DNA from: Beijerinckiaceae bacterium
GTDB taxonomy: Bacteria; Pseudomonadota; Alphaproteobacteria; Rhizobiales; Beijerinckiaceae
Length of the DNA: 64,000 bases
Direction of reading: 5' to 3'
NCBI GenBank assembly: GCA_024304885.1
Contig: JALJOM010000003.1
Span: 1,832,110-1,896,109, forward strand
Part shown: positions 7,298-20,140 of the stretch, piece after piece
Layout: each line of letters begins with the position of its first letter
Position numbering within the stretch: the first letter of the stretch is position 1
Position numbers and translations under genes: made by a program
Notes under the pieces: generated by a model
Database searches by the model: none
What the model was told of the DNA's origin: nothing
Seen by the model: the letters and a program-made list of their open reading frames with translations, nothing else

Positions 7298-10261
7298 CTA
7301 CTCCGCGGCCATCTTGCCCTTGGCTGCGGGCCGACGCTGCAGCACCTCCTTCAAGTAGCGACCCGTGTGGCTCCCCTTGACCTTCACGATCGCTTCCGGA
7401 GTGCCGGAGGCCACGATCTCGCCGCCGCCGTCGCCCCCTTCCGGACCGAGGTCGATGATCCAATCGGCCGTCTTCACCACCTCGAGATTATGCTCGATCA
7501 CCACCACCGTATTGCCTTGGTCGACGAGCTCGTGCAGCACCTCGAGCAGCTTCGCCACATCGTGGAAATGCAGGCCTGTCGTCGGCTCGTCGAGGATGTA
7601 GAGCGTGCGGCCTGTGGTGCGCTTCGAGAGTTCTTTTGCGAGCTTCACCCGCTGCGCCTCGCCGCCCGACAAGGTGTTGGCCTGCTGGCCGACATGGATA
7701 TAGTCGAGGCCGACCCGCGCCAGCGTCTCCATCTTGTCGCGGATCGCGGGCACGGCCTTGAACAGCACTGCCGCCTCCTCGACCGTCATGTCGAGCACGT
7801 CGGCGATCGATTTGTCGCGATATCTCACCTCGAGCGTCTCGCGATCGTAGCGCTTGCCCTTGCAGACGTCGCAGGTGACATAGACGTCCGGCAGGAAATG
7901 CATCTCGATCTTGATCACGCCATCGCCCTGGCAAGCTTCGCAGCGCCCACCCTTGACGTTGAACGAGAAGCGACCCGGCAGGTAGCCGCGCGCCTTGGCC
8001 TCGGGAAGCCCCGCATACCATTCGCGGATCGGCGTGAAGGCCCCCGTGTAGGTGGCGGGATTGGAGCGCGGCGTGCGCCCGATCGGCGATTGGTCGATGT
8101 CGATGACCTTGTCGAGAAACTCGAGGCCGAGGATCGCTTCGTGGGGTGATGGATGCTCGAGCGCGCCGTTGAGACGCCGTGCGGCCGCCTTGTACAAGGT
8201 ATCGATGATCAACGTGGATTTGCCGCCGCCCGACACGCCGGTGACACAGGTGAAAAGCCCGAGCGGGATCGTCGCCGACGCCTTCTTCAGGTTGTTGCCG
8301 GTAGCGCCGACGATCTCGAGCTTGCGCACGGGGTCCGGAATGCGGCGCGGGCGAAGGCTCGCGACCTCGCGCGCGCCGGTGAGATATTGCCCGGTCAGCG
8401 AGGCCGGGTCCGCCATGATCTCCGCCGGCGTTCCCTGCGAGACGATCTCGCCGCCGTGGATGCCGGCACCTGGCCCCACATCGACGACATGATCGGCGGC
8501 GAGAATCGCATCCTCGTCGTGCTCGACGACGATCACGCTGTTGCCGAGATCGCGCAATCGCCGCAACGTGTCGAGGAGCCGCGCATTGTCGCGCTGGTGG
8601 AGCCCGATCGAGGGCTCGTCGAGGACATAGAGCACGCCGGTGAGGCCCGACCCGATCTGGGACGCGAGCCGGATGCGTTGGCTCTCGCCGCCCGACAGGG
8701 TCCCCGAGGAGCGGGCGAGCGTGAGATAATCGAGCCCCACATCGACGAGGAAGGACAGCCGCTCTCGGATTTCCTTCAAGACGCGATGGGCGATCTCGGT
8801 TCGCTTGGCGTCGAGCTTTGCCGGCAGCGCCGCGAACCATTCATGCGCGGCGCGGACCGAGAGCGCGGTGATCTCCCCGATGTGGCACCCGTCGATCTTG
8901 ACCGCGAGCGCCTCGGGCTTCAGCCGGTTGCCGTCGCAGGCGCTGCAGGGCGAGGCGGTCATGTAGCGAGAGATCTCCTCGCGGGCCCATTCGCTCTCGG
9001 TCTCCTTGAACCGCCGCTCGAGGTTTCGCACCACGCCTTCGAAGGGCTTGTCGATCACGTAGCCGCGGCTGCCGTCCTCGTAGCTGAAATGCACCACCTC
9101 CGTGCCCGAGCCGTAGAGGAGCAGATGCTTGACGGTTCCGGGAAGCGCCTCGTAGCGTGTATCGAGGCGAAACTTGAAGTGGCGCGCGAGCGCCTCGAGC
9201 GTCTGCTGGTAGTAGGGCGAGGTGGAGCGTGCCCAGGGCGCGATCGCGCCCTTGCGGAGGGTGAGCGTCGGATCGGGAACGACGAGGCCGGGATCGACGA
9301 CCTGCTCGACCCCGAGCCCGCCGCAATGGGGGCAGGCGCCGAACGGATTGTTGAAGGAGAAAAGCCGCGACTCGATCTCCGCGATCGTGAAGCCCGACAC
9401 CGGGCAGGCGAACTTGGAGGAGAAGGTGATGCGCCGTGGCGCGCCCGTTTCGTCCGTCTCGTCCGCGAACCGAGCGATGGCGATCCCGTCGGCGAGCTCG
9501 AGGGCGGTCTCGAAGCTCTCGGCGAGCCGCGCGCCGATGTCGGGTCGCACCGCGATCCGATCGACGACGACGCTGATATCGTGCTTCAGCTTCTTGTCGA
9601 GCACGGGCGTGTCGGCGATCTCGTAGAATTCCCCGTCGATCTCGAGGCGCTGGAAGCCGCGCTTCATGAAATCGGCGATCTCCTTGCGGTACTCTCCCTT
9701 GCGGCCGCGGATCACCGGGGCGAGCAGGTAGAGCCGCGTGCGCTCGGGGAGCTCCAGCACACGATCGACCATCTGGCTCACGGTCTGGCTCTCGATCGGC
9801 AGGCCGGTCGCCGGCGAATAGGGAATCCCGATGCGCGCATAGAGAAGGCGCAAGTAATCGTAGATTTCCGTGACGGTACCGACGGTCGAGCGCGGATTTT
9901 TCGAGGTCGTCTTCTGCTCGATCGAGATCGCCGGCGACAGCCCGTCGATCTGATCGACATCGGGCTTTTGCATCATCTCGAGGAACTGGCGCGCATAGGC
10001 CGAAAGCGATTCGACATAACGCCGCTGGCCCTCGGCATAGATCGTGTCGAAGGCGAGCGAGGATTTCCCAGATCCCGACAGGCCGGTGAAGACGACGAGC
10101 TCGTCGCGCGGGATCGTGAGGTCGATATTCTTGAGGTTGTGCTCGCGGGCGCCGCGGATCACGATCGACCGGCCGAGGGGGGTGGGCTCCTTCGCGTGCC
10201 GGGCGTTTCTCGCCTCCCTCGGCTTGCCGGCCGAGCGCTTCGGTGTCTTCATCTCGTCCAT
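7298..10261 (-). CDS. uvrA: UvrABC system protein A (excinuclease ATPase subunit)
   Basis: UvrA is the DNA-damage-recognising ATPase of nucleotide excision repair. Two ABC modules are visible: Walker [10 protein letters not shown] (residues 60-68) and GVSGGGKST, with signature/Walker B blocks [12 protein letters not shown]...[11 protein letters not shown] and [12 protein letters not shown]...[11 protein letters not shown]. The C-terminal zinc module reads CEACQGDG...CDVCKGKRY. In the first zinc module the usual CxxC start is CPVS, followed by CPHC. The length of about 987 aa exceeds E. coli UvrA (940), mainly from a basic N-terminal tail. The start at 10261 (MDEM) is one option; 10252 and 10309 are also possible. 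An SOS box lies upstream. Confidence 0.95.
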   Translation of the reverse strand: MDEMKTPKRSAGKPREARNARHAKEPTPLGRSIVIRGAREHNLKNIDLTIPRDELVVFTGLSGSGKSSLAFDTIYAEGQRRYVESLSAYARQFLEMMQKPDVDQIDGLSPAISIEQKTTSKNPRSTVGTVTEIYDYLRLLYARIGIPYSPATGLPIESQTVSQMVDRVLELPERTRLYLLAPVIRGRKGEYRKEIADFMKRGFQRLEIDGEFYEIADTPVLDKKLKHDISVVVDRIAVRPDIGARLAESFETALELADGIAIARFADETDETGAPRRITFSSKFACPVSGFTIAEIESRLFSFNNPFGACPHCGGLGVEQVVDPGLVVPDPTLTLRKGAIAPWARSTSPYYQQTLEALARHFKFRLDTRYEALPGTVKHLLLYGSGTEVVHFSYEDGSRGYVIDKPFEGVVRNLERRFKETESEWAREEISRYMTASPCSACDGNRLKPEALAVKIDGCHIGEITALSVRAAHEWFAALPAKLDAKRTEIAHRVLKEIRERLSFLVDVGLDYLTLARSSGTLSGGESQRIRLASQIGSGLTGVLYVLDEPSIGLHQRDNARLLDTLRRLRDLGNSVIVVEHDEDAILAADHVVDVGPGAGIHGGEIVSQGTPAEIMADPASLTGQYLTGAREVASLRPRRIPDPVRKLEIVGATGNNLKKASATIPLGLFTCVTGVSGGGKSTLIIDTLYKAAARRLNGALEHPSPHEAILGLEFLDKVIDIDQSPIGRTPRSNPATYTGAFTPIREWYAGLPEAKARGYLPGRFSFNVKGGRCEACQGDGVIKIEMHFLPDVYVTCDVCKGKRYDRETLEVRYRDKSIADVLDMTVEEAAVLFKAVPAIRDKMETLARVGLDYIHVGQQANTLSGGEAQRVKLAKELSKRTTGRTLYILDEPTTGLHFHDVAKLLEVLHELVDQGNTVVVIEHNLEVVKTADWIIDLGPEGGDGGGEIVASGTPEAIVKVKGSHTGRYLKEVLQRRPAAKGKMAAE

Positions 10262-10418
10262 CTGGCCAAGCCGCCGCGAGTATAGAAAGACATGGGAGCC
10301 TCGCCGCACCGGCTACCCGGCCGAGTTTAACCTTCAGACCGCGCTTTGCACCCGAATTCTGCCGTCGGCCGGAGCCCGTCCGTGATTTCGGTCTTGCCCG
10401 TCGCGCGAGAAGAAGCTA

Positions 10419-10433
10419 GAACAAAAAAGGAAC
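10419..10433. promoter_or_regulatory. Alphaproteobacterial LexA (SOS) box between uvrA and ssb
   Basis: The sequence GAAC, seven bases (AAAAAAG), GAAC is the reverse complement of the alphaproteobacterial LexA site GTTC-N7-GTTC. It lies 158 bp upstream of uvrA and 113 bp upstream of ssb, in the position expected for SOS control of uvrA and possibly ssb. Matching is exact at all eight consensus bases. Confidence 0.85.
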
Positions 10434-10546
10434 AATAGCAAAAAGTCAAAATTTCGTGGACAAAGGCGCGGCTTGCGCGCACGAGCGGTCGCCGGTCGGC
10501 CATTGTCGTATAGTCGCCTTTCCTCTCGCAGTCACGGAGCAAGCTC

Positions 10547-11056
10547 ATGTCGGGGAGCGTCAACAAGGTCATCCTCATCGGCAATCTCGGCCGCGACCCC
10601 GAGGTGCGTCGGACGGGCTCGGGCGATCCGGTCGTGAGCTTCAGCGTGGCGACGACGGAATCCTGGCGGGACAAGGCGACGGGCGAGCGCAAGGATCGGA
10701 CCGAATGGCACAATGTCGTGATCTTCAACGAGAATCTCGGGAAGATCGCCGAGCAATATTGCAAGAAGGGCTCGAAAGTCTACCTCGAGGGCCAGCTGCA
10801 GACGCGGGAATTTACCGATCGCGACGGCAACCAGCGCAAGACGACCGAGGTCGTGCTTCAAAGGTTCCGCGGCGAGCTGACGCTTCTCGACAGCAGAGGG
10901 CGCGGGGACAGTGCCGACATGGACAGAGGCTCCTTCGAGCCCTCGAAAGGATCGGGCTTCGGGCGTTCCTCACCCATGGAACGCGGCGGCGAGCGTCCGG
11001 CGACGGCCGGCTCGGGCCGTATCTCCGACATGATCGACGACGATATCCCGTTCTGA
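10547..11056 (+). CDS. ssb: Single-stranded DNA-binding protein
   Basis: The 169-residue protein has an N-terminal OB fold (about 1-112; NKVILIGNLGRDPEVR, TEWHNVVIFNENLG and KKGSKVYLEGQLQTR visible), a Gly/Ser/Arg-rich flexible linker, and the acidic C-terminal tip DDDIPF that binds partner proteins. It works as a tetramer coating ssDNA in replication, recombination and repair. The ATG at 10547 has GGAG 7 nt upstream. It is divergent from uvrA across a LexA box and lies just ahead of gyrA, a conserved order in Rhizobiales. Confidence 0.96.
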   Translation: MSGSVNKVILIGNLGRDPEVRRTGSGDPVVSFSVATTESWRDKATGERKDRTEWHNVVIFNENLGKIAEQYCKKGSKVYLEGQLQTREFTDRDGNQRKTTEVVLQRFRGELTLLDSRGRGDSADMDRGSFEPSKGSGFGRSSPMERGGERPATAGSGRISDMIDDDIPF

Positions 11057-11106
11057 TAGGCGATCTGACGTTCTGACCATGGTTTCCGACCCATACGGAC
11101 CCGATC

Positions 11107-13875
<2,769 letters not shown>

Positions 13876-13934
13876 GCTGTCGAGACGACGATGGCCGTCG
13901 GTCCTTCCCTAGTCCGTGCCGGCGAGGCCACGGG

Positions 13935-14708
13935 GTGAAGCCCCCCGATAGGAACCGAGCCGCTGTCGTGCGCCCGCGCATCAAGGCCGTGCATCCCGTG
14001 CGCCGGATCCATCATGTCGTGCACGAGCATCTCGGCCGCGCCCGAGACCGCTTGGCCGATCCTCTGCTCACGGCCCTCACGGTCCTGCTCGTCGTCTTGA
14101 TGTTCGTGCTCGCGCCGCTGCACGCCGCGGAGGTCATCCACGCCGAGACCTTGGGCTTCGCCGTTGTTCTCGTCGTGATCGGCTGCGTCCTCGTCGTCTC
14201 GGCGAGCCCTGTCGCCGCGGCTCTGATGCTCACGGCCGTGGGGCTCGCCGCGACGGCCGCCGTGCTCCGTCTCGATCGGCGATCTTCGCTCGACGTGCTT
14301 CTCGACGCCAGCGCCTGGGCGATCATCGGCCTCGTGCTCATCTGGGCCGTGGCCCGCGCGGTCTTCGGTCCCGGCCGGGTGACCTATCACCGGGTCATCG
14401 GCGCGGTACTGCTCTACCTGACGCTTGGGCTGACCTTCGTTGCGGCCTATACTTTCGTCGGCCTGCTCGACCCCGATGCGTTCACCGGCCTCACGGTCAC
14501 CGACAGCCCAGCGCTTGCCAGCGACCTCGTCTATTTCAGCTTCGTGACGCTGACGACGATCGGCTACGGCGATATCCTGCCGGTCCATCCGGTGGCGCGG
14601 AGCCTCGCCAACCTCGAAGGGATCCTCGGCCAGCTCTATCCCGCGACCCTGCTCGCGCGGCTCGTCACGCTCGAGCTCGAGCACCGCCGCAACAACCGCA
14701 CAGAGTGA
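13935..14708 (+). CDS. Potassium-channel-like membrane protein (Ion_trans_2)
   Basis: The C-terminal third has the pore layout of two-helix potassium channels: helix, pore loop with the selectivity filter TIGYGD, then a final helix. About four further hydrophobic helices precede it. Filter sequence TIGYGD indicates K+ selectivity; no cytosolic RCK/TrkA-N domain follows. The GTG at 13935 has GAGG upstream; a GTG at 13968 is an alternative. The frame is open back into gyrA, so the start is uncertain. In related genomes coaD often follows gyrA; here this channel occupies that place. Confidence 0.82.
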   Translation: MKPPDRNRAAVVRPRIKAVHPVRRIHHVVHEHLGRARDRLADPLLTALTVLLVVLMFVLAPLHAAEVIHAETLGFAVVLVVIGCVLVVSASPVAAALMLTAVGLAATAAVLRLDRRSSLDVLLDASAWAIIGLVLIWAVARAVFGPGRVTYHRVIGAVLLYLTLGLTFVAAYTFVGLLDPDAFTGLTVTDSPALASDLVYFSFVTLTTIGYGDILPVHPVARSLANLEGILGQLYPATLLARLVTLELEHRRNNRTE

Positions 14709-14777
14709 CGGATCGCCGAGGGGCAGCTGCTGGCGACGGCCCGTGACCCTTGCCCCGGCCAGGGTGCAACACCGCTG

Positions 14778-14848
14778 GATCACGATGACTTTGGAGCGAT
14801 TCGATCCAAAGTCATCGTGATCGAGTCCAAAAGTCTATCCTGCTCTAG
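14778..14848. repeat. Type B palindrome plus C' arm (composite element, truncated)
   Basis: Perfect 18-bp inverted arms (GATCACGATGACTTTGGA and its complement) flank a 9-nt centre, followed by TCCAAAAGTCTATCCTGCTCTAG, which matches the C' arm of the elements at 60473 and 63766. It lies between the convergent channel and toxin-like genes and ends in CTAG. Confidence 0.8.
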
Positions 14849-14862
14849 GCGAAGAACTTGTC

Positions 14863-15240
14863 TTACTCGGTGTGGTGTCCGATCCAGAGCCACTGTGCGC
14901 CCTCGAGAACCGGTACGCCGAGAGCACGGTAATGGATAGCGACCCGGACGTTCCGGAACCGTCCGCCGCCCACATATTTGAACCTCGGGGACGGATGCGC
15001 CGGATCGTGCTCGAGCAGAGCGAAGCTCCTTCTGGTAAGCACCTGAACCTCGGTCGGCAAAGCGTCGAAGCAGTGCCAAGATCGAGCCGGTGCGAATGGA
15101 GCCCTCTTTTTCGACGTAGCTCGGGTTACTGCCTTGCTCCATAGCCGGAGTCTATCCCCTCGCGCCGGTCCATCGGACCGGCGCTCACTCCCCAGGGAGT
15201 GTAGGTATCCGGGTGCGTCACTCCACCTCCACCAACACAC
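14863..15240 (-). CDS. RelE/ParE-superfamily toxin-like protein, probably degenerate at its 5' end
   Basis: The C-terminal 70 residues ([19 protein letters not shown], then [19 protein letters not shown] and IHYRALGV...WLWIGHHTE) resemble the compact RelE/ParE-type ribonuclease toxins. No good start exists in this frame: the GTG at 15240 overlaps the end of lolD and adds about 45 residues without toxin similarity, while the ATG with a plausible ribosome-binding site at 15142 is in another frame. A frameshift near the N terminus is therefore likely, and the usual last few residues after the GxH motif are missing. No antitoxin gene is adjacent. Confidence 0.5.
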   Translation of the reverse strand: MCWWRWSDAPGYLHSLGSERRSDGPARGDRLRLWSKAVTRATSKKRAPFAPARSWHCFDALPTEVQVLTRRSFALLEHDPAHPSPRFKYVGGGRFRNVRVAIHYRALGVPVLEGAQWLWIGHHTE

Positions 15241-15901
15241 CTTCCTGGAGCGTGACGCGGCGATCCATGCAGGACGCGAGCTCCATGTTGTGGGTCGCGA
15301 TCAGGGTCGCGAGCCCCGTCGCGCGCACGAGGGACTCCAATGCCTCGAACACGTGATGCGCGGTCTTCGGATCGAGGTTCCCGGTCGGCTCGTCGGCGAG
15401 CAGGATCCCCGGTGCGTTGGCGACCGCGCGGGCGATCGCCACGCGCTGCTGCTCGCCGCCCGAAAGCTCCGCCGGGCGGTGCTTCGCCCGTCCCGAGAGG
15501 CCGAGATAATCGAGGAGCTGCCGGGCTCGATCCGTCGCTTCCCCTCGCGAAAGGCCCGCGATCATCTGCGGCAGCGCGATGTTCTCCTCTGCGGAGAACT
15601 CCGGCAGCAGATGATGGAATTGATAGACGAAGCCGATCTCGCTCCGTCGCAAGGCGGTGCGGGCCGCATCGTCCATGGTCGTGGTCGCGGATCCGGCGAC
15701 GAGGACCTCGCCCGCATCGGGCTTCTCCAGAAGTCCCGCGATATGGAGGAGCGTGGACTTGCCGGCTCCCGACGGCGCGATCAGGGCGACGGATTGCCCC
15801 GGCCAGAGGCGGAGATCGACGCCACGCAAGACCTCGAGCGGCGCGCCCGCCTGCGCATAGCGCCGTTCGATCGTGTCGAGCTGCAACGCCGGAGCCGACA
15901 T
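15218..15901 (-). CDS. lolD: Lipoprotein-releasing system ATPase
   Basis: This 227-residue ABC ATPase powers LolC/E, which extracts outer-membrane lipoproteins from the inner membrane. Walker [10 protein letters not shown] (42-50), the LolD-typical Q-loop [20 protein letters not shown], signature [14 protein letters not shown] and Walker [12 protein letters not shown] are present, with the switch His in ATHN. The ATG overlaps the lolC stop (TAATG), indicating translational coupling in proS-lolC-lolD. Confidence 0.95.
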   Translation of the reverse strand: MSAPALQLDTIERRYAQAGAPLEVLRGVDLRLWPGQSVALIAPSGAGKSTLLHIAGLLEKPDAGEVLVAGSATTTMDDAARTALRRSEIGFVYQFHHLLPEFSAEENIALPQMIAGLSRGEATDRARQLLDYLGLSGRAKHRPAELSGGEQQRVAIARAVANAPGILLADEPTGNLDPKTAHHVFEALESLVRATGLATLIATHNMELASCMDRRVTLQEGVLVEVE

Positions 15902-17169
15902 TATTCGTACCTGAGCGCTTCGACGGGATCGAGCCGTGCCGCCCGCCAGGACGGATAGATCGTCGCGAGCACCGAGAGCGCGAGCGCGGTCAGGACGACC
16001 GCGGCGACATCGCGCGGATCGACCACGGAGGGCAGGCGCGAGAGGAAATAGAGCTCGGCGGGGAAGAAATTCGCATGGAGGAGGCGGTTCAGGAGCTGGC
16101 GGACCCCTTCGACATTGCTCGCGACGAGAATGCCGAGCACGAAGCCCGCGATCGTGCCGGCGACGCCGATCGAGGCCCCCGTCACGAGAAAGATGCGCAT
16201 GATGGCGCCGCGCGTCGCGCCCATGGTGCGCAGGATCGCGATGTCGTGACCCTTGTCCTTGACGAGCATGATGAGGCCCGAGATCGTGTTCAGCGCGGCG
16301 ACGAGGATGATGAGCGTGAGGATCACGAACATGACGTTGCGCTCGACCGCGAGCGCCTCGAAATAGGTCCGGTTGCGCTCGCGCCAATCGGTCATGATCA
16401 TCGGCCGCGTCACGACCTTGTCGATCTCGCCGCGCACCGCGTCGAGCTCCTCCGGGTCGCGGACGAAAATCTCGATCACGCTCGCCTCGTTGTCGCGATC
16501 GAAGAAGGCCTGCGCCTCGGGGAGCGGCAAATAGACGAAGAGATTGTCGAACTCGCTCATGCCGATCTGGAAGATCGCCGTGATCGGATAGACCTTGCTG
16601 CGCGGCGTGACCCCGAAGGGCGTCTGCGCGCCGTTGGCGATCAGGACCTTGATCCTGTCGCCGACGCGAAGCCCGAGGTTCTCGGCGAGGCGCACGCCGA
16701 TCGCGGCGCCCCCCGCCGTATCGAAGCCGTCGAGCGTGCCGGATCTGATGTTACCGGCGATCCCCGGCAGGCGCTTGATATCGGCCTCGCGAACGCCGCG
16801 CACGAGCGCGAAAGCCATGTTGGTGGTCGAGACTGCGGCCGGCCCCTCGACCAGAGGCAGCGCAAGCTCGACGCCCTTCGCCATGGAGACCGAGTCGGTC
16901 ACGTCGTCGTAATCGGTGAGCGGCACCTCCACGGGCTGAAGGAAGATGTGGCCGTTGATGCCGATGATCTTGTCCAGCAATTCCTTGTGGAAGCCGTTCA
17001 TGACACTCATCACCACGATGAGCGTCGCGACGCCCAGCATGATGCCGAGGAAGGAGAAGAGCGCGATGACCGAGACGAAGCTCGTCTTGCGCCGCGCCCG
17101 GAGATAGCGCAGCGCGATCATCCATTCGAAGGGCGCGAAAGGCCGGGTGGCGCCGCTCGAGGCCAGCAT
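15901..17169 (-). CDS. lolC: Lipoprotein-releasing system transmembrane protein LolC/LolE
   Basis: The 422-residue permease has an N-terminal helix ([21 protein letters not shown]), a large periplasmic domain (about 55-275) and three C-terminal helices of the FtsX fold. [15 protein letters not shown] at the N terminus and the [14 protein letters not shown] loop are LolC/E hallmarks. Alphaproteobacteria usually have one such protein, thought to form a homodimer with two LolD. Its ATG shares a base with the proS stop (TGATG), so the operon is proS-lolC-lolD. Confidence 0.94.
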   Translation of the reverse strand: MLASSGATRPFAPFEWMIALRYLRARRKTSFVSVIALFSFLGIMLGVATLIVVMSVMNGFHKELLDKIIGINGHIFLQPVEVPLTDYDDVTDSVSMAKGVELALPLVEGPAAVSTTNMAFALVRGVREADIKRLPGIAGNIRSGTLDGFDTAGGAAIGVRLAENLGLRVGDRIKVLIANGAQTPFGVTPRSKVYPITAIFQIGMSEFDNLFVYLPLPEAQAFFDRDNEASVIEIFVRDPEELDAVRGEIDKVVTRPMIMTDWRERNRTYFEALAVERNVMFVILTLIILVAALNTISGLIMLVKDKGHDIAILRTMGATRGAIMRIFLVTGASIGVAGTIAGFVLGILVASNVEGVRQLLNRLLHANFFPAELYFLSRLPSVVDPRDVAAVVLTALALSVLATIYPSWRAARLDPVEALRYE

Positions 17170-18491
17170 CAGACGTCCGTGAATCGCGCGATCGCCGCGG
17201 CGACCGAGACAGCTTCACGCTTCCCTCCGGCCCGGGTCTTGATCTCGACCGTGCCCTCGGCGAGGCCCTTCGGCCCGACGATGATCTGGAAAGGCAATCC
17301 GATCAGGTCGAGCTTGGCGAATTTCGCGCCCGGGCGCTCGTCGGTATCGTCGTAGAGCACCTCGACCCCCGCCTCCTCGAGCGCCGCGTAGATTTCCGTG
17401 CAGGCCGCGTCGGTCGCCTCGTCGCCGACCTTGAGATTGGCGAGCCCCACCTCGAACGGCGCCACCGACCGCGGCCACATGATTCCGTTCTCGTCGTGGT
17501 GCGCCTCGATCAGCGCGGCGACGAGGCGCGAGACTCCGACCCCGTAGGACCCGCCGTGGAACGGCCGCTCGACGCCGTCCGGCCCCGTGATCAGGGCCTG
17601 CATCGGCCGCGAATATTTCTCGCCGAAATAGAACACCTGGCCCACCTCGATTCCCCGCGTGTGGATGCGCTTCTCGGGCGGAGTCTCGCGCTCGAATCGG
17701 GCCGCATCATGCACGTCCTCGGTCGCCGCATAAAGGCTCGTCCAGTCGCGGATCACCTCCGAGAGGTCGCCGTCGTAGTCGATCGAGGCCGAAGGGATCG
17801 GCAGGTCGAGCACGTCGGCATGGCAATAGACGCCGGATTCCCCGGTCTCGGCGAGGACGATGAACTCGTGGGAAAGATCGCCGCCGATCGGCCCGGTCTC
17901 GGCGCGCATCGGGATCGCGGTGAGGCCCATCCGCGCGAAAATGCGGAGATAGGCGACGAACATCTTGTTGTAGGAGATCCGTGCGGCCGCCTCGTCGATA
18001 TCGAAGGAATAGGCGTCCTTCATCAGGAACTCGCGCCCGCGCATGACGCCGAAGCGCGGCCTCTGCTCGTCGCGGAACTTCCACTGGATATGATAGAGAT
18101 TCTTCGGGAGGTCCCGATAGGACTTCACGCTGGCACGAAAAATTTCCGTGATCATCTCCTCGTTGGTCGGTCCGTAGAGAAGCTCGCGCTCGTGGCGGTC
18201 CTTGATCCGCAGCATCTCCGGGCCATAGGCCTCGTAGCGGCCGCTCTCGCGCCAGAGATCGGCGAGCTGGAGCGTGGGCATCAGGACCTCGATGGCCCCT
18301 GCCCTGTCCATCTCCTCGCGCACGATCTGCGCGACCTTCTGGAGCACGCGATTGCCGAGCGGCAGCCAGACATAGATTCCGGCCGCCTCCTGGCGGATCA
18401 GGCCGGCGCGCAGCATCAGCCGATGCGAGACGATCTCGGCTTCCTTCGGGGTCTCGCGCAGGATCGGCAGGAAGTAGCGGGAGAGGCGCAT
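17169..18491 (-). CDS. proS: Prolyl-tRNA synthetase, short form
   Basis: This class IIa synthetase charges tRNA-Pro. Motif 2 ([17 protein letters not shown]), the [16 protein letters not shown] segment, motif 3 ([16 protein letters not shown]) and a C-terminal anticodon-binding domain are visible. At 440 residues it lacks the roughly 180-residue INS editing domain of E. coli ProRS, as is usual in alphaproteobacteria, where editing is done in trans. It is the first gene of proS-lolC-lolD. The ATG at 18491 is at the start of family similarity; its ribosome-binding site is weak. Confidence 0.95.
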   Translation of the reverse strand: MRLSRYFLPILRETPKEAEIVSHRLMLRAGLIRQEAAGIYVWLPLGNRVLQKVAQIVREEMDRAGAIEVLMPTLQLADLWRESGRYEAYGPEMLRIKDRHERELLYGPTNEEMITEIFRASVKSYRDLPKNLYHIQWKFRDEQRPRFGVMRGREFLMKDAYSFDIDEAAARISYNKMFVAYLRIFARMGLTAIPMRAETGPIGGDLSHEFIVLAETGESGVYCHADVLDLPIPSASIDYDGDLSEVIRDWTSLYAATEDVHDAARFERETPPEKRIHTRGIEVGQVFYFGEKYSRPMQALITGPDGVERPFHGGSYGVGVSRLVAALIEAHHDENGIMWPRSVAPFEVGLANLKVGDEATDAACTEIYAALEEAGVEVLYDDTDERPGAKFAKLDLIGLPFQIIVGPKGLAEGTVEIKTRAGGKREAVSVAAAIARFTDV

Positions 18492-18604
18492 GGGTGCTCG
18501 GAACGGGTCGGGAGAAGCGAAGGCCGCGCGGCTTCGTCGCGGCAGACGGGTTTAAGGCGCTGCGCCGCGAAACGCAAAGGGGCGTCGATAGGAGGTGCCG
18601 GTCC

Positions 18605-19189
18605 TCAGCTCTTGCGCATCATGCGGCGGATCACGGTCTCGAAGCCCATCTCCTCGTAGAGCGCGATCGCGCCCGCGTTGAATTCGTTGACGGCGACCTC
18701 GAGGCTCGCGATCCCATGCGCCTCTGCCCAGGCGAAGGCCTCCTCGAGCAAGGCCCGCGCGATGCCGCCGCGGCGCGCCTGCGGCCGGACGGCGAGCTTG
18801 TCGATCTCCACGAAGCGGCGCGCATAGCAGACGCTGCTCGCCGGAAGATCGCAGATCATCAGGACGACGAAGCCTTGGAGCCGCTCCGAACGCGCGTCCT
18901 GAGCGACGAGGATCGTCGTCGCATGGCTCCGGATCAGGCCGAGGACGATCGACCTCGAGCGCGGCGGCGCCGAAGGCCGGTCGAAGAGATCAGGTCGCGC
19001 GCGACGATGAAAAAAATCGAGCTCCTCGTAGAGCTCGCAAATCTGCTGGTAGTCTTGCTTCGTCGCCGGCCGGATCCGGACCGGCGGCTGCGTCGGATGC
19101 AGCGTGCCCGTCGGCTCGGCGGCGGCGCGCTCGGCCTCCCGGAGGCCCGGCCAGAGCCGGCCGAAAGCAAGGACAAGGCTTCGAATCAT
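18605..19189 (-). CDS. GNAT-family N-acetyltransferase
   Basis: The 194-residue protein has a GNAT fold: VRIRPATKQDYQQICELY at the first strand (about 37-54), motif A IDKLAVRPQARRGGIARALLEEA binding acetyl-CoA (R/Q-x-x-G-x-G/A type), and NEFNAGAIALYEEMGFE near the end. The substrate cannot be told. The ATG at 19189 has AGGAG 7 nt upstream but overlaps the start of the divergent flavodoxin-like gene by 2 nt; the GNAT fold itself begins about 36 residues later, so a shorter form is possible. Confidence 0.85.
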   Translation of the reverse strand: MIRSLVLAFGRLWPGLREAERAAAEPTGTLHPTQPPVRIRPATKQDYQQICELYEELDFFHRRARPDLFDRPSAPPRSRSIVLGLIRSHATTILVAQDARSERLQGFVVLMICDLPASSVCYARRFVEIDKLAVRPQARRGGIARALLEEAFAWAEAHGIASLEVAVNEFNAGAIALYEEMGFETVIRRMMRKS

Positions 19190-19880
19190 GCACGCGCTCC
19201 TCGTCGTCGCTCATCCGCTCGACGATTCCTTCACCAAGGCCGCGGCTCGGCGCATCGAGGCGACGCTCCTGCACCGCGACATCGAGGTCGATGTCCTCGA
19301 CCTCTATGCCGAAGGCTTCGACCCGTGCCTCACCGCGGCAGAACGACGGTCCTACTTCACCACGTCCTACGATTCGAGCGCCGTCGCTCCCTATGTCGAA
19401 AGGCTGCGACGGGCGGAGAAGCTCGTTCTCGTCTTCCCGCAATGGTGGTTCGGCGTCCCGGCCATCCTGAAAGGATTTTTCGACAGGGTCCTCGTTCCGG
19501 GCGTCGCTTTCGAGCAGCCGCCGAGAATGCCATCCGCATCTACCGGATCGGATGGCGATTCTCGCTCCTTGTTTCCTCGCATTTTCCCGACGAGATCCGG
19601 GTTCCGGCTCGCCGGAAAATGCTCCCGCGGCGGCATGCCGATCCCCCGCCTCGGCCGGATCGACGCGTTCACTGTGGTGAGCTCGACGGGCGCGCCCTGG
19701 TGGATCACCCGGCTCGCTATGGGCGATCCGGTCCGCCGCCAAATCGTGCGCGGGATCAAGCCTTTCGTCTGCCCGAAGGCGCGCTTTCGCATGCTCACCT
19801 TGCACGACATGGATCATATGAAGGAGGCGCGGGCCCGCGCCTTCCTCGACGGTCTCGACAGAGCCTTCGAATCCTTCTGA
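19188..19880 (+). CDS. Flavodoxin-like NAD(P)H oxidoreductase (MdaB/KefF type) with a repeat-derived insert
   Basis: The protein has the flavodoxin-2 fold of NAD(P)H:quinone oxidoreductases: MHALLVVAHPLDDSFTKAAA at the N terminus, LVLVFPQWWFGVPAILKGFFDRV for the FMN/substrate loop, and TGAPWWITRLAMGDPVRR in the second half. Between FEQPP and GGMPIPRLG lies a segment of about 35 residues (about 112-147), rich in Ser, Arg and Pro, that related proteins lack. At DNA level it matches a type A palindromic element (19523-19625). AAGG lies 9 nt before the ATG at 19188. Whether the insert is tolerated or inactivating is unknown. Confidence 0.82.
   Translation: MHALLVVAHPLDDSFTKAAARRIEATLLHRDIEVDVLDLYAEGFDPCLTAAERRSYFTTSYDSSAVAPYVERLRRAEKLVLVFPQWWFGVPAILKGFFDRVLVPGVAFEQPPRMPSASTGSDGDSRSLFPRIFPTRSGFRLAGKCSRGGMPIPRLGRIDAFTVVSSTGAPWWITRLAMGDPVRRQIVRGIKPFVCPKARFRMLTLHDMDHMKEARARAFLDGLDRAFESF
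19523..19625. repeat. Type A palindromic element inside a coding sequence
   Basis: The sequence repeats the type A layout: A1 hairpin GAGAATGCCATCCG / CGGATGGCGATTCTC around CATCTAC, the middle CTTGTTTCCTCGCATTTTC, then GATCCGGGTTCCGGCTCGCC and GGAAAATGCTCC. It keeps the reading frame open, adding about 34-35 codons to the flavodoxin-like gene, and lies where the family has a short loop. Confidence 0.7.
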
Positions 19881-20140
19881 GCCATGAAAGCGCACGGGGC
19901 ACCCGGCGGCGGCGCAATTGCGCGCGGTCTCGACGCCCACGATGGAGCGCGCTATACCTCGAGCGGTCGAACGTATCTGTGGTTGCGCACCGGCAACATG
20001 CCGGAAGCGGCTTCGCGCACGTTGAATCGTTCAAATCCGGGTCTGGTCAACTCGGAGCGAAACCTCTACCATGAGACTGAAACGTGCCGCCGGCCTAACG
20101 ATTCGGCCGTCGAAACTCGCCGGTCTGGGAGGATCTGGTC

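Noticed and set aside
8153-10285. Long antisense ORF opposite uvrA
   Set aside because: It is a GC-rich frame shadow of uvrA: Arg/Asp/Glu/Leu-rich with no domain, and the uvrA frame has full-length family motifs.
19884-20140. Possible small gene after the flavodoxin-like gene
   Set aside because: An ATG follows the stop closely but the translation shows no motif and runs into the PuuD-like gene in another frame.
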